From CAZVCG01 sp964626265 (lineage in GTDB: Bacteria; Pseudomonadota; Alphaproteobacteria; UBA9219): 64,000 bases of DNA. The notes under the pieces were generated by a model, which was not told where the DNA came from, did no database searches, and saw only the letters and a program-made list of their open reading frames with translations. This document shows, piece by piece, positions 63,920-64,000 of the stretch. The stretch lies in assembly GCA_964626265.1 (NCBI GenBank), contig CAZVCG010000005.1, positions 1 through 64,000 of the forward strand. The letters are read 5' to 3'. Position numbers and translations under genes: made by a program. Numbering within the stretch: the stretch's first letter is position 1; each line of letters starts with the position of its first letter.

Positions 63920-64000
63920 ATGAAATATGCGCGCTATGGCGAAGAAGGAGATTGTGTCGATCTTGCCGAGTTTATACGTCGGCAGGACGGGCTAAGTGAT
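63920..64000 (+). CDS. Start of a gene cut by the window edge
   Basis: ATG 63920 follows AAGGA by 7 nt and opens a frame to the window end (27 codons, MKYARYGEEGDCVDLAEF...). No signal sequence. Too short to assign. Confidence 0.4.
   Translation, partial: MKYARYGEEGDCVDLAEFIRRQDGLSD

Overview
The window is chromosomal DNA from an alphaproteobacterium, probably from a metagenome or draft assembly because a 14-base N gap sits at 14637-14650. Class-level evidence: a MucR/Ros zinc-finger regulator, an OlsB-type ornithine-lipid acyltransferase, a short (425 aa) ProRS, an MbfA ferritin-VIT1 iron exporter, and a GAAC-N7-GAAC LexA box of the alphaproteobacterial type at dinB. I cannot place it to genus.

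Layout. 1-9.8 kb: housekeeping and stress genes (dinB, mntP, mbfA, a solitary PilT/DotB-like ATPase, a GCS2-type ligase, pyk, lipoproteins, tRNA-Thr). 10-30.2 kb: an NADH-oxidase-like flavoprotein and then a Wzx/Wzy-type exopolysaccharide locus. The locus holds asnB, several GT4 glycosyltransferases, a truncated initiating transferase, PAP2, a PslG-like glycosidase, a candidate polymerase, a PIG-L deacetylase, a flippase, an outer-membrane barrel, an OPX export protein and a Wzc-like tyrosine kinase, and it ends near a strong terminator. 30.5-31.3 kb: tRNA-Val beside nested IS remnants and one copy of a 123-bp hairpin repeat that also occurs at 4.4 kb and at the left edge.

31.4-40.3 kb is the most interesting part. 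Four close matches to the crcB (fluoride) riboswitch aptamer lie within 3.9 kb, three on the minus strand and one on the plus strand. They precede or sit inside two divergent gene sets. Minus set: a 274-aa unknown, a Cys/His-rich protein, a HEAT-repeat/RppH Nudix fusion, a 138-aa unknown, a CPA-type cation/proton antiporter and UspA. Plus set: an MFS transporter, a 112-aa unknown and a dynamin-like GTPase, joined by ATGA stop/start overlaps. Back-to-back sigma-70-like promoters separate the two sets. No CrcB/Fluc channel or CLC-F antiporter is visible in the window. This looks like a dedicated fluoride-responsive island, and most of its members are not ones I know from fluoride regulons.

40.5-64 kb: translation and envelope functions: infC (probably starting at AUA), a HTH regulator, thrS, an ArsC-like protein with Ser in place of the catalytic Cys coupled to a type IV pilin-like protein, olsB, mucR, lolCD, proS, valS, a CoA-binding protein, a tripartite RND efflux system with a divergent TetR regulator and an AcrR-like operator, and a class A PBP.
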